DNA of 64,000 nt from JBBIMP01 sp037444305. GTDB taxonomy: Bacteria > Acidobacteriota > UBA6911. The notes below the pieces were generated by a model. That model was not told where the DNA came from. It ran no database searches and saw only the letters and a program-made list of their open reading frames with translations. The translations under genes were made by a program, and so were the position numbers. Of this stretch, positions 34,417-43,999 are shown one piece after another; the stretch's first letter is position 1; every line of letters starts with the position of its first letter. The stretch covers positions 1-64,000 of the forward strand of contig JBBIMP010000013.1 in NCBI GenBank assembly GCA_037444305.1, written 5' to 3'.

Positions 34417-37011
34417 GTGAACCGCAAGCGCCTGTACCTCATCGACGGCATGTCGCACATTTACCGCGCGTACTATGCCATACGCAACCTGAGCAACTCC
34501 AAGGGGTTTCCAACCAACGCCATATTTGGCTTCACCGGCATGCTCCGCAAGCTCATCGACGAAGAAGAGCCGGACTATCTGGGGGTGGCGATCGACCGCG
34601 AAGGTCCGACCGTGCGCCACGAGAAGCTGGAGACCTACAAGGCGACCCGGAAACCGATGCCCGACGATCTGGTGCAACAACTGCCGCACATCATGCGCGT
34701 CTGCGAGGTCTTCCGCGTCCCGGTGATCGGCTGCCCGGGCTACGAGGCCGATGACGTCATCGGGACGCTGGCAAAACTGGCGGCAAGCCGCGGGCTCGAG
34801 GCCGTAATTGTGACCGGCGACAAGGACATGCTTCAGCTGGTCTCCGAGAACGTCAGTGTGCTGGACACGATGAAGGACTTCCGCATCGATGATGCACAGG
34901 GGGTAATCGACAAAATCGGCGTCAGGCCCGAGCAGGTGGCCGACCTCCTCGGCCTCTGGGGGGACAGCTCCGACAACATACCGGGCGCCCCCGGGATCGG
35001 CGAGAAAGGGGCGCTCGAGCTCATCCGGGCGTATGGCAGCATCGAGCAATGTCTCGAACGCTGGGAGGAGGTCAAAAGGAAATCCTACCGCGAGAGCCTG
35101 CGGGACAACGGGGAACTCATCCGGCTGAGCCGCGATCTGGCCACAATCCGGCAGGACCTGCCGCTGGAACTAAACCTGGCTGACCTGGCGCTGCAGGAAC
35201 CCGACCGGCAGGCGGCATTCGATCTTTTTGCCGAAATGGAATTCAAGTCGCTGATGCAGGAGTTTCTGGATGAGGGCCGGGGACAGGACGACACGGAAAG
35301 CCTCCGCGGCAATGCCGCCCTGAAGGGGCTTGAAGCCCTGGCCAAGGAACCCCGGGTCTACTTTGCCGTGAAGTTCAACGGAGCGAAGGTTGCGATTCCA
35401 CGGGCTGATAAGGTCTGCGTGCAGGCCCGCTCGGGCGCCGCGTGTGAGCTCGACCTGGGAAGGGAGCAGGAACGGGCCGAGTGGCGCAGGTTCCTCGAAG
35501 AGGGGGCCGGGGAGACGATCTGCTGGGATGCCAAGACGATCATGCTGGCGCTGGGGCCCGGGGAGTGGGAGCAGGGCACGCGCATCGGCGACGCGATGCT
35601 GATGACGTTTCTCGCCAGCCCCCACATCGGCGACTATTCGCTCAAGCGGTGGGCGCTGGAGCAACTGCACATTTCGCTCGAGGAGGACGCAAACCTCCCG
35701 GGCGGGAATTCCGGCCTGCAAGCCGAGGTGTCGGCCATTCGGGGCATCCACACGCTGCTGGAGCCCCAATTGGAGGCACAGGGCCTGCGCCGCGTCTACG
35801 AGGATATCGAGCTTCCGCTGGTGCCGGTGCTGGCGGACATGGAGCGCGCCGGGGTCCGGGTGTGCAGCAAGAGGCTGGGGCAGCTCTCCGCAGAGATGGA
35901 GGCGGAGATCGGGCGGCTGACCGGCGAGATCTACGAAGCGGCGGGAACCGAGTTCAACATCAATTCGCCCAAGCAGCTGGGCGAGGTTCTGTTCGAGCGC
36001 CTGAACCTGCCGGCCACGAAGAAGACCCGGAAAACCAAAGGTTACAGCACCGACCAATCCGTGCTCGAAGACCTGGCGGAAAACTATGAGTTGCCGAAAC
36101 TCGTCCTGGAGTACCGCCACCTGGCGAAGCTGAAATCCACCTACGTGGATACGCTGCCCGGATTGATCCGGAAGGAAACCGGCCGCGTTCACACATCGTT
36201 CAACCAGACAGGCGCCGCGACCGGCCGGCTGTCCAGCACCGCTCCCAACCTGCAGAACATCCCGGTGCGGACGGAAATAGGGCGAAAGATCCGGGAAGCC
36301 TTCATCCCCGAGGAAGGGAACCGGCTGGTTTCAGCCGACTACTCCCAGGTGGAGCTGCGCATCCTGGCCCATTTGTCGGAAGACGAGGTCCTCATCGATG
36401 CCTTCCGGAATCAGGAGGACGTCCACGAAAGAACTGCAAGGGAGGTGTTCGGCAAGGCTGCGGAGCAGAACAGGGCTGAATACCGCCGTCGCGCCAAGGT
36501 GATCAATTTCGGGATCGTCTACGGCCTTTCGGCATTCGGCCTGGCCCAGCGGCTCAAGCTGGACAAGGATGAAGCACAAACCTTTATCGATGCCTATTTC
36601 GAGCGGTACAAAGGCGTGAGGACCTGGCTGGACCGCACCGTGGAGGAGGCGCGGAAAACAGGCGTCGTACGGACGCTCTTTGGCAGGCTGCGCCCCATAC
36701 CGGACATTCACAGCGCCAACTACAATCTTCGCCAGTTTGCCGAACGAACGGCTGTCAACACGCCGATTCAGGGAACGGCGGCGGACATCATGAAACTGGC
36801 CATGATTCGAACCCACAAGTCTTTACGGGACAATAAAATGTCGACCAGACTATTGCTGCAGGTCCACGACGAACTTGTGTTGGAAGCCCCGGAAGACGAG
36901 GTGCAGAAGGTTTCGGAACTGGTACTGGAAGCCATGCAGGGCGCGGCGGAACTGAGCGTCCCCCTGGCGGCGGACCTGAACGTGGCCGACAACTGGAAGG
37001 ACATGAAATAA
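34417..37011 (+). CDS. polA: DNA polymerase I
   Basis: An 864-residue replication and repair polymerase. The N-terminal 5' nuclease domain is intact ('LIDGMSHIYRAYYAI', 'GYEADDVIGTLA', 'VTGDKDMLQLV'). The C-terminal polymerase domain has motif A 'SADYSQVELRILAH', the O-helix 'RRAKVINFGIVYG' and motif C 'LLQVHDELVLE'. The middle domain lacks the DxE motif of 3'-5' proofreading: only 'YFAVKFNGAKVAIP' stands there, as in Taq-like enzymes. GTG at 34417 is the likely start. Confidence 0.96.
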   Translation: MNRKRLYLIDGMSHIYRAYYAIRNLSNSKGFPTNAIFGFTGMLRKLIDEEEPDYLGVAIDREGPTVRHEKLETYKATRKPMPDDLVQQLPHIMRVCEVFRVPVIGCPGYEADDVIGTLAKLAASRGLEAVIVTGDKDMLQLVSENVSVLDTMKDFRIDDAQGVIDKIGVRPEQVADLLGLWGDSSDNIPGAPGIGEKGALELIRAYGSIEQCLERWEEVKRKSYRESLRDNGELIRLSRDLATIRQDLPLELNLADLALQEPDRQAAFDLFAEMEFKSLMQEFLDEGRGQDDTESLRGNAALKGLEALAKEPRVYFAVKFNGAKVAIPRADKVCVQARSGAACELDLGREQERAEWRRFLEEGAGETICWDAKTIMLALGPGEWEQGTRIGDAMLMTFLASPHIGDYSLKRWALEQLHISLEEDANLPGGNSGLQAEVSAIRGIHTLLEPQLEAQGLRRVYEDIELPLVPVLADMERAGVRVCSKRLGQLSAEMEAEIGRLTGEIYEAAGTEFNINSPKQLGEVLFERLNLPATKKTRKTKGYSTDQSVLEDLAENYELPKLVLEYRHLAKLKSTYVDTLPGLIRKETGRVHTSFNQTGAATGRLSSTAPNLQNIPVRTEIGRKIREAFIPEEGNRLVSADYSQVELRILAHLSEDEVLIDAFRNQEDVHERTAREVFGKAAEQNRAEYRRRAKVINFGIVYGLSAFGLAQRLKLDKDEAQTFIDAYFERYKGVRTWLDRTVEEARKTGVVRTLFGRLRPIPDIHSANYNLRQFAERTAVNTPIQGTAADIMKLAMIRTHKSLRDNKMSTRLLLQVHDELVLEAPEDEVQKVSELVLEAMQGAAELSVPLAADLNVADNWKDMK

Positions 37012-37103
37012 TCCGGAACCTGTCTGTTGCATTGACGTGTATCTATATGACTTCGGTGAGATTGGGGAAAAAAAGGGGCATGCCGGTAGCGAACGGAGAC
37101 ACG

Positions 37104-37727
37104 ATGGGGCTGGGCGAGCTGGAACTCGGCCTGGAACGCCGGGGTGCCGGCGGCGCCGACAACGAACTGGTGCGCGATTTCATTGCCGGAAACGACGCAG
37201 CCTTCACTCAGCTAGTCACCAAGTACAAGAATCCCGTGACCAATTACCTGAACATGATGGTCGGGGATTACGACATCGCCGCGGATCTTTCCCAGGAGAC
37301 ATTTCTTCGCGTCTACCGGAATATCCGTAGCTACAGCAACATTTACCAGTTTTCCACCTGGATCTACCGCATTGCCACCAACCTCGCCATCGACGAGATG
37401 CGCTACCGGAAGCGGCGCGGCAGGGTCTTCTACAACAACGTGTGGGGATCCAACACCTCCGCAGACTCCGACGGGCCGGAATTTCAACTCTCCGATCGTC
37501 GCCGGGGGCCGGGAGAGGAAATGCTGCGCAAGGAAAGCGGGCGGATCCTGGGGGATGCCATCCGCTCCCTGCCGGAAAAATACCGCACCGCTTTCGTGCT
37601 GAAGGAATTGCAGGAATTGCCCTACGAACACGTTGCCAGGGTCTTGCGGTGTTCACCGGGGACCATCAAATCGCGGCTTCACCGGGCGCGGGAGTTGCTG
37701 CAGAGGAAGCTGGAGAAGCATCTGTAG
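37104..37727 (+). CDS. ECF-family RNA polymerase sigma factor
   Basis: A sigma factor with region 2 ('FIAGNDAAFTQLVTKYKNPV', 'ADLSQETFLRVYRNI', 'FSTWIYRIATNLAIDEMRY') and region 4 ('LPEKYRTAFVLKELQELPY', 'CSPGTIKSRLHRARELL'). The next gene is a membrane zinc-finger protein, its likely anti-sigma factor. The start is uncertain; ATG 37104 has GGAG at the right distance, while the frame is open to 37032 with ATG also at 37080. Confidence 0.92.
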   Translation: MGLGELELGLERRGAGGADNELVRDFIAGNDAAFTQLVTKYKNPVTNYLNMMVGDYDIAADLSQETFLRVYRNIRSYSNIYQFSTWIYRIATNLAIDEMRYRKRRGRVFYNNVWGSNTSADSDGPEFQLSDRRRGPGEEMLRKESGRILGDAIRSLPEKYRTAFVLKELQELPYEHVARVLRCSPGTIKSRLHRARELLQRKLEKHL

Positions 37728-37735
37728 GATCTGTT

Positions 37736-38449
37736 ATGGACTGTCGCACTTTCTGCCGGAAACTGGAGGATCACCTCGAAGGGGGGCTCGACTTCCCGGG
37801 GAGGTTCGGCATGGAGCGCCACGCGGAGCAGTGCTTTGCCTGCGGAAAGGTATACGCGGACGCATTGCGGCTGCGCCGGATGACGCACGAGCTTCTGAAG
37901 GTCAAGGCGCCCGACAACTTCGAAGCCGCCGTCCTGGCCAGGATTCAGGCGGAGGGCGGCCGGGGCCGGCACGGCCGCTTGCGGTGGCTGATGTATCGGG
38001 ATTATGGATGGCCGCGGCCGCAGGCGCTGGCTGCCGGCATCGCCGCCGCGCTGCTTCTGGGCGTGGGGCTGTACCTGTTCGTGTTTTCGGGCCTGAACCA
38101 GCCGGCGGCATCTCTGAATCCGCGCGAAGCGCTCGAGGGCACCGAACTGGCCGGGATGATGGAGGAACCCTACCAGGTTTCTGGTGGCACGGCCCGTGAA
38201 TTCACGCCCAACTGGGTTCTCGAGGGCGAACTGGATCCGTACGGTCCGATGGTGTCGGGGACCGGGGAGAGCCTCGGGTCCGATGGCCGGTGGCTAACGG
38301 AATTCAACGCGGCCGGAGCGCAGGACTACGTGGAGTTTGTCGTGCCGGGACCGGGCGACGGCCAATGGATCATGCGACTGCCGCGAACGATAAGGATGCG
38401 TCATGCGCAGCCCACCGAAGAATACTTCATCCGGAATGTCAGCCACTGA
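37736..38449 (+). CDS. Membrane anti-sigma factor with zinc-finger domain
   Basis: A 237-residue protein. The N-terminal part has a zinc-binding anti-sigma domain ('CRKLEDHLEGGL', 'RHAEQCFACGKVY'), then a transmembrane helix near residue 105 ('ALAAGIAAALLLGVGLYLFV') and a periplasmic C-terminal domain of about 110 residues. It begins 9 bp after the ECF sigma gene. It should hold the sigma factor at the membrane until an envelope signal releases it. Confidence 0.85.
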   Translation: MDCRTFCRKLEDHLEGGLDFPGRFGMERHAEQCFACGKVYADALRLRRMTHELLKVKAPDNFEAAVLARIQAEGGRGRHGRLRWLMYRDYGWPRPQALAAGIAAALLLGVGLYLFVFSGLNQPAASLNPREALEGTELAGMMEEPYQVSGGTAREFTPNWVLEGELDPYGPMVSGTGESLGSDGRWLTEFNAAGAQDYVEFVVPGPGDGQWIMRLPRTIRMRHAQPTEEYFIRNVSH

Positions 38450-38458
38450 GAATCGACC

Positions 38459-39901
38459 ATGACCTGCAACCGGGACGCTGCGAAAAGCCGACTCGAACGA
38501 ATCCTGGCCCCGGTGCTCTCTGTCCTGTTGATGGCCGCTCCGGCGGCGGCCCAGGAAACCCGACGGGCGCCCAGGCAGGAGGGACCGGACATTGGGTTGG
38601 TCCGGATAAACTTCATCGCGGAGTCGAAGGCCGCAGGCCACACCTTCGAACTCAATGGGCGGAGGATTCCCGACTACCGGCCCACCATCGTCCAGGTTTT
38701 CCCTTCCACGGGTGTCGTCCTGGACGAAAAGGGGCACGTCCTGACTTTTCTCGGCTACAGGTGGGTGGACATTCACGCTTCACGGCCGGTGATCGAAATC
38801 CTGACGCCGGAGGGGCATAAATTTCCGGCCAAACTGCTGGGAATCGATCAGAGCGTCGGAGTCGCGGTAGTCCTGGGCGAGGGCGCGAAATTGCGGAAGA
38901 CGCCCCTGTGTGAAAGGTGCGAGGTCCGAGACGGGGGTACCGTGGTGGCCCCAGTGCTGGAAGAGCCGGGCTTTGCGCGATTCCGGGATGCCAGGGTCGT
39001 ATCGGTGGATACGGGCGGAGACCCGACACGCAGGGACGGCTGGGTCATCAGCTTCAACCGGAGGCTTCACGGACTGGGGGAACCGCTGTTGAACCTCGAC
39101 CGGCAGGTGCTGGGTTTTATCGCGGATCAGAAGCCGTCGCCTGCCGATCCGGGGGGGGTGCAAACGGTCGTTTACCCGATTACTCAGCTCCTCGCCTCGG
39201 CCCGGAAAATACTGCAGGCGGGCGGCGATGTGCGAACGGGATGGCTCGGCGTGTACATAGAAGACTTCGGGCAGTCCGGGATGAAAGGAATTGCCATCCG
39301 TCGCGTGCAGGATGAAAGCCCGGCCAGGAAGGCCGGTCTCCGGGCGGAGGACATCCTCGTAAGGTTCAACGGGAGACAAGTCGAGGACTCCCGGCAGTTC
39401 ATCCAGATGGTTCAGGACACCCCCATAGGCACGAAGGTGGCGGTGGAGGTCCTCCGTCAGGGGAAACCGCTGGTACTCACCTCGACGGTGGAGATAAGGC
39501 CGCCCGAGCCCGGTCCGGAGCAGGTTGTCATCGGATTTCCCGGCAGCATCTCGCTCCGGCCTGCCCGCCCCGTGCCGGAGGCGGCGCGGTTCGGCATAGA
39601 GACCGTCTCGATGACTCCCCAGCTCGCCGGCTTCCTGCGGGTGCCCGCGCAGAGCGGGCTGCTGGTCTCGAGCGTGGAAGCCGACAGGATTTTTGGAAGG
39701 GCGGGACTCAAGGCCGGCGATATCCTTCTGCAGGTAGACGGGGTGAGTTTTTCGGACTCCACCGAGTTTATGAACCACATCCAATCGCGGGGCCGGGAAG
39801 GGCGCCTGGACCTGCAGGTTTTCAGAAACGGAGTTCAGCATTCCATCAGGGTCAATCTCTCGCCCGAAAATCCCTCCCGCACACGGCAACCGAAGCCGTA
39901 A
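38459..39901 (+). CDS. Exported HtrA-like protein with two PDZ domains and a degenerate protease domain
   Basis: A 480-residue protein with a signal peptide ('LAPVLSVLLMAAPAAAQ'), a trypsin-like domain (about 50-250) and two PDZ domains ('WLGVYIEDFGQSG', 'GLRAEDILVRFNGRQVED'; second near 'GLLVSSVEADRIFGRAGL'). The DegP His motif (TNAHV) is replaced by 'LTFLGYRWVDIH', and the GNSGGP position by 'LHGLGEPLLNLD', so the catalytic Ser is missing. It lies 9 bp after the anti-sigma gene and is likely an envelope-stress sensor or chaperone in that operon. Confidence 0.85.
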   Translation: MTCNRDAAKSRLERILAPVLSVLLMAAPAAAQETRRAPRQEGPDIGLVRINFIAESKAAGHTFELNGRRIPDYRPTIVQVFPSTGVVLDEKGHVLTFLGYRWVDIHASRPVIEILTPEGHKFPAKLLGIDQSVGVAVVLGEGAKLRKTPLCERCEVRDGGTVVAPVLEEPGFARFRDARVVSVDTGGDPTRRDGWVISFNRRLHGLGEPLLNLDRQVLGFIADQKPSPADPGGVQTVVYPITQLLASARKILQAGGDVRTGWLGVYIEDFGQSGMKGIAIRRVQDESPARKAGLRAEDILVRFNGRQVEDSRQFIQMVQDTPIGTKVAVEVLRQGKPLVLTSTVEIRPPEPGPEQVVIGFPGSISLRPARPVPEAARFGIETVSMTPQLAGFLRVPAQSGLLVSSVEADRIFGRAGLKAGDILLQVDGVSFSDSTEFMNHIQSRGREGRLDLQVFRNGVQHSIRVNLSPENPSRTRQPKP

Positions 39902-39983
39902 CCGACCTCAGGTTGCAGCGGCCGCACCTTCGTGTCTCTGCCGTTTCATAGCGCTCACCACAAAGACGCAAAGGCATCAAGGA

Positions 39984-40817
39984 TCACCAAAGACTGCGCA
40001 CGTTCCCCTTATTCTTTGCCGCGCATAGCATGAGTGCTGCCGCCGGGAGGCAGACCGCGAGCATGAAGATGGAAGCCTCCGGACCGAATGCCCCGCCCGA
40101 AATCAGCGCCGGTCCCGACAGCTCGGCCTCAACCAGCCCATCCGCCGCGTGACCGGAAACCGGAGCGCCGAATATGCCGCCGAGGGTGTAGTTCCACGAC
40201 AGGTGGATCCCGATCGGGAGCCAAAGCCGGCTGGTGAGCAGGTAGGCGGCCCCGAGAAGAAGGCCGGCTTCGGCTGCAATGACCAGGGATGTCCAGGCGG
40301 AGGCGTGCGGGTTCCACCAGTGCAGCAGGCCGAACAGCAGCGAAGAGAGGCCGAGCGCGGGCCAGCTGCCCAGGGCCTCTTCGGCAATCCGCAGCACCAC
40401 GCCCCGGGCAAGGATTTCCTCGATGAATCCCGACAGGAGGGCGGCAATCAAGACCGGCGCGGTCATCGCAATCGAGCGGGTTTCCAGGATCCTGTACCCG
40501 CCCGCCAGCCAGATCAGCAAAATCGACGTGGAGACCAGCGCCGCGCCGCCGAGGATGCCGGCGAGCAGTTCCGCCGGCGCCCGCCTGAAGGAAAGCTCTG
40601 CCGGGCGGCGGCCCTCCACAAGGCGCACGAACAGTGCGTAGGAGAGAAACGACACGGCAACCGTGAGACTTGCGCCGAAAAGGCCGGCCGGGAATCCCGC
40701 TCCAGGGAGCAGCGCCCCCAGGAGAAGGGAGGAGGCATAGTGGGTGGCCACTCCCGCCGCTATGACGACGGCCGCCGTCATCACGATTCTGGTCAGAGGA
40801 AACCGGAGGAATTTCAT
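39984..40817 (-). CDS. CPBP-family intramembrane metalloprotease (Abi/Rce1-like)
   Basis: A 277-residue polytopic protein with the three CPBP motifs: 'GFIEEILARG' (EExxxR-like, here EEILARG), 'LLFGLLHWWNP' (FxxxH) and 'GIHLSWNYT' (HxxxN). About seven or eight membrane helices. CPBP proteins cleave within membranes or process prenylated or peptide substrates; the substrate here is unknown. Confidence 0.88.
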   Translation of the reverse strand: MKFLRFPLTRIVMTAAVVIAAGVATHYASSLLLGALLPGAGFPAGLFGASLTVAVSFLSYALFVRLVEGRRPAELSFRRAPAELLAGILGGAALVSTSILLIWLAGGYRILETRSIAMTAPVLIAALLSGFIEEILARGVVLRIAEEALGSWPALGLSSLLFGLLHWWNPHASAWTSLVIAAEAGLLLGAAYLLTSRLWLPIGIHLSWNYTLGGIFGAPVSGHAADGLVEAELSGPALISGGAFGPEASIFMLAVCLPAAALMLCAAKNKGNVRSLW

Positions 40818-41030
40818 AGGTGTCGGGCCAGGCCTCTCGCCGTGTGCCTCTTATAGCACAGCCCAGGCCCGGTCAAATGCGCCCGGACAGTGTAGTATGT
40901 GTTCAGGGCAGTCCGCAGTCGGCGGTTATCAACCATGGCACAGGGCTGCAAAGACCGAGGCGGAGAAACTATTTCCTGTGCAGCGGATCATGAAGAGCAC
41001 AGCGCTTTTATGAGAGAAAGGCAGGTACGA

Positions 41031-42446
41031 ATGAACTGCAATCGCACGAGATTGGCACGATGGAGCCGGTGGCGGGGCAGGTCCCTCAGGAAGGGAATGG
41101 CGGCGGCGCTCTCCCTGTTGTTGGGGACTGCCGCATTTGCGCAGCGCACAGAGATGAAACCCGGTTGGAACATCTTTTCGGTGGAGCAGGATGTCGAAAT
41201 CGGGCGGCAGACCTCTGCCGAGGCGGAAAAGCAACTCCCGCTGCTGGGCGACCGGAAGGTGGACGAGTACCTCAACCGCCTGGGAAGGCAGCTGGCCGAC
41301 AAGGCCCCGGGAGCGAAGTATCCCTACCAGTTCAAGGCAGTGAACGACACGAGCATCAACGCCTTCGCTCTTCCGGGAGGTTTTCTGTACATCAACCGCG
41401 GGACGATCGAAGCCGCCGAGAACGAGGCGCAGCTGGCGGGCGTGGTAGGGCACGAGATCGCGCACGTGGCGCTGCGCCACGGAACGAACCAGGCGACGAA
41501 AGCCTACATCGCGCAGGCGCCGCTCGCCGTCCTGGGCGGCCTCGTCGGGAGCGGCTCGGTCAAGGGCATACTGGCGCAAATCGGGGCGGGGTTCGCGGCC
41601 AACTCGGTCCTGCTGAAATATTCGCGCGAGGCTGAGCGGCAGGCGGATCTCATGGGAACGCAGATATTATTCGACAACGGATTCGATCCCCGCGCCATGG
41701 CGCAGTTTTTCGAAAAGCTCCAGGGGGAGGGGAAGAGCCGGGCGCCGGAATTTTTCAGCAGCCACCCGCACCCGGAAAACCGGACGGAGGGGATCCTCGA
41801 GGAGATCGAGAAGATGGGCGGGTACCACCGCAGCATGCGAAACGACTCGGTGGAATTCCAGGAGATACAGCGTCACATCCGCTCGCTGCCCCAACCCAAG
41901 GCCGCCCCGACGGGACAGCCGTCGGCTTCGGCCGGCAGGACCAGCGGGGCGCCGCAACCGGCATCGCGACGCCTGCAAAGCTACGAGAACCGCATGATCC
42001 GCATCAGGCACCCGGAAAACTGGCGCGTGCAGAGCGATGCCAACTCGGCAACGATCGCACCCGAGGGCGGAATCATCGCAGCCGGGAAAGGGAACGTTCT
42101 CGCCTGGGGCATGATGGCGGGGGTGTTCGAACCGAAGTATGACCGCTGGGGCCGGGTTGCGCTCGAAGACGCGACGGAGCAACTGCTGGAGGGCATGGCC
42201 AAAAACAATCCGCAGCTGCGCGCCGCCGGGCGCCAGAGCCGGGTTGAAGTTGCCGGGGAGCAGGGGCTTAGCCTCCTGCTGAGCAACGCCTCGCCCGCCG
42301 GCGGGCGTGAGACCGCGTGGCTGGTCACCGTCCTGCGGCGCGAAGGCCTGCACTATTTCATCGGGGTTTCGCCGGAAGCGGATTTCGAGAACTATCGCCG
42401 GACCTTCGAAACGATGCTCGACTCGATCAGGTTCGTCCGTCGCTGA
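41031..42446 (+). CDS. M48-family metalloprotease
   Basis: A 471-residue exported protease with 'GVVGHEIAHVALRHG' (HExxH), the third zinc ligand Glu in 'YSREAERQADLMG' and the family motif 'NAFALPGGFLYINRG'. This resembles BepA/LoiP. After the protease domain come a Pro/Ser-rich linker and a C-terminal domain of about 150 residues ('MIRIRHPENWRV...'). The start is at the ATG before 'NCNRTRL', where AGGCAGGT stands upstream; the frame is open to 40899. A signal peptide follows ('AAALSLLLGTAAFAQ'). Confidence 0.9.
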   Translation: MNCNRTRLARWSRWRGRSLRKGMAAALSLLLGTAAFAQRTEMKPGWNIFSVEQDVEIGRQTSAEAEKQLPLLGDRKVDEYLNRLGRQLADKAPGAKYPYQFKAVNDTSINAFALPGGFLYINRGTIEAAENEAQLAGVVGHEIAHVALRHGTNQATKAYIAQAPLAVLGGLVGSGSVKGILAQIGAGFAANSVLLKYSREAERQADLMGTQILFDNGFDPRAMAQFFEKLQGEGKSRAPEFFSSHPHPENRTEGILEEIEKMGGYHRSMRNDSVEFQEIQRHIRSLPQPKAAPTGQPSASAGRTSGAPQPASRRLQSYENRMIRIRHPENWRVQSDANSATIAPEGGIIAAGKGNVLAWGMMAGVFEPKYDRWGRVALEDATEQLLEGMAKNNPQLRAAGRQSRVEVAGEQGLSLLLSNASPAGGRETAWLVTVLRREGLHYFIGVSPEADFENYRRTFETMLDSIRFVRR

Positions 42447-42593
42447 CCGGCCGTGTTCATGCGGGCCTTAATTGAGACAAAAACCAGCGGCCACGAATTT
42501 CACAGCGCAGCGAGGACACAACCGAGGAAAGCCGTATTGAAGAAAGGCGGTAAACGGAAGCCGCGAACGCCAGTGAGCGGTCAGGCAACCCGG

Positions 42594-42947
42594 TCAAGTA
42601 ACGCAACCCGTCGCTGCCGCTCCGGGCTCGGTGGGCTCCCGGCCGGCAAGCATAAAAGGATGGTCTTCGACCGACACGGCCAGCCGGCGGATCTGCTGCC
42701 CCTGTATCGTGGTGCGCCCTTCAAGACTGACGCTCACCGGTTCCGGCAGAGGGAGTGACGGAACCGTCGGTGTCAGCCTTACCCGGTCCTGCCCGGCCGG
42801 GATCAAGCCTCCGCTCAGTGACAGCCCCCGTGGGGCTCCGTCGAGCGCCAGCGAAATATCGCCGTCAAATCCACTCCTGTTGCAGAGTTCGGCGATTCCT
42901 TGGCGCTCTTCAGCCTTGAGGCGGCGGCTGCGTCGTTCTCGATTCAT
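42594..42947 (-). pseudogene. Probable C-terminal fragment of a large secreted protein
   Basis: The 117-residue frame contains 'GFDGDISLALDGAPRGL', 'LIPAGQDRVRLT' and 'QIRRLAVSVEDHPFM', which resembles the tail repeats of the pre-peptidase/PPC-containing exported proteins of planctomycetes and acidobacteria ('GFDGPIEL..., IPAG...'). The 23 residues before 'SGFDG' look like out-of-frame sequence, and no upstream domain is present. I read it as a decayed remnant, not a functional gene. Confidence 0.5.
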
Positions 42948-42994
42948 ACGCGCAGCCTATCGCAGCGCTGCGCCGCGCGGAAGATGTACCTCGC

Positions 42995-43999
42995 TTACCG
43001 CTTACGTATTAACGGGCGAAGGGAAGGTTTCAGTTCCAGGCTGCTCGCAAGCAAGATGTCCTTGTTTCGGGTGAAAAGAAGATAGAATTTTCCCTTCTGG
43101 CCCGGGACAGCCACGACCGTCGGGCTGTTAGAGGCGGTGAAATCCCGGACGGGCACCGGGGTTTCCCACCACTGGTTCGCCTTCAGGACACTTGCGAAAA
43201 TCGGTTCTGCACTTCCTTCCTCAGACCGGCCCTGGCGAAAGAAAATAAACAGGTCCTCCCCGTCGGATGCCATGGAAACGGGGGTGACCGTCCTGGCCTC
43301 CCTGGGAAGCTGTGGGAACTTGTCCGCCTGAAGCCAGCCGGTTCCTCTCACGTAAGGCAGGATAGTAATCCCCCCGTAGTGGATAATCGCCTTGAAAAGC
43401 CGATCCTTGTGCCTACAGAGGGAAACCGTGCCCTCGGCGGAGCCGGCCCCCTTCTGGTTGCCGACCCACGACGACCCGTCAAACCAGGAGTGCCAAATTT
43501 CCCTTCTCGAATCTTTTGACCCGCCGCCGCGAATCATCAGAAGGCTCTCCCCCGCCCCGCCCGTTACCCGGTCAAAGGGAAACAGAAGTACCGACGGGCT
43601 GTAATGGCTCTTCTGCCCCGGGATCTTGCCCAGGGGCGTCCAGTTTGCCCCCTCGCTCACAGCGTGCCACAAAGTATCATTCCCGCCCTTGTACACCATG
43701 TGCAGCTTGTCTTGGAAAACCTCCAGCGCCGGGGTACCCTGCCCGTCCAGGTTGGACACCCGGTTGATCATCCAGGTATTGCCGTCCCAGGCGCCGTGCC
43801 AGATCGCGTCTCCATCCTTCCCGCCATGGACGATGTGCAGTTTGCCCTTGTACCACACGGCCGAGACCCTCGACGCCTGCATCCCTTCCACCTTCACCGG
43901 GGTCCCCCAGGCCGGAAGCTCCGCGGCGGCCAACAGTCGCGCGGTCTGGAAAAAGAAAACACCCGCAAAAAACAGTGTCAGAACCCCTTTTTTCGGCAT
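42995..43999 (-). CDS. Secreted beta-propeller-like protein
   Basis: A 334-residue exported protein (signal peptide 'VLTLFFAGVFFFQTARLLAA'). Its body is made of imperfect repeats with Trp at similar places ('GKLHIVHGGKDGDAIWHGAW', 'DKLHMVYKGGNDTLWHAV', 'LLMIRGGGSKDS', 'EIWHSWFDG'), as in lectin-like or sialidase-like propellers. No catalytic Asp boxes or enzyme motifs are clear. AGGAGA precedes the ATG. It could bind glycans, but this is not shown. Confidence 0.7.
   Translation of the reverse strand: MPKKGVLTLFFAGVFFFQTARLLAAAELPAWGTPVKVEGMQASRVSAVWYKGKLHIVHGGKDGDAIWHGAWDGNTWMINRVSNLDGQGTPALEVFQDKLHMVYKGGNDTLWHAVSEGANWTPLGKIPGQKSHYSPSVLLFPFDRVTGGAGESLLMIRGGGSKDSRREIWHSWFDGSSWVGNQKGAGSAEGTVSLCRHKDRLFKAIIHYGGITILPYVRGTGWLQADKFPQLPREARTVTPVSMASDGEDLFIFFRQGRSEEGSAEPIFASVLKANQWWETPVPVRDFTASNSPTVVAVPGQKGKFYLLFTRNKDILLASSLELKPSLRPLIRKR

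Noticed and set aside
42447..42593. Possible tRNA or small RNA between the M48 protease gene and the fragment
   Set aside because: No cloverleaf or T-loop consensus; the tract looks like decayed short-unit repeats.
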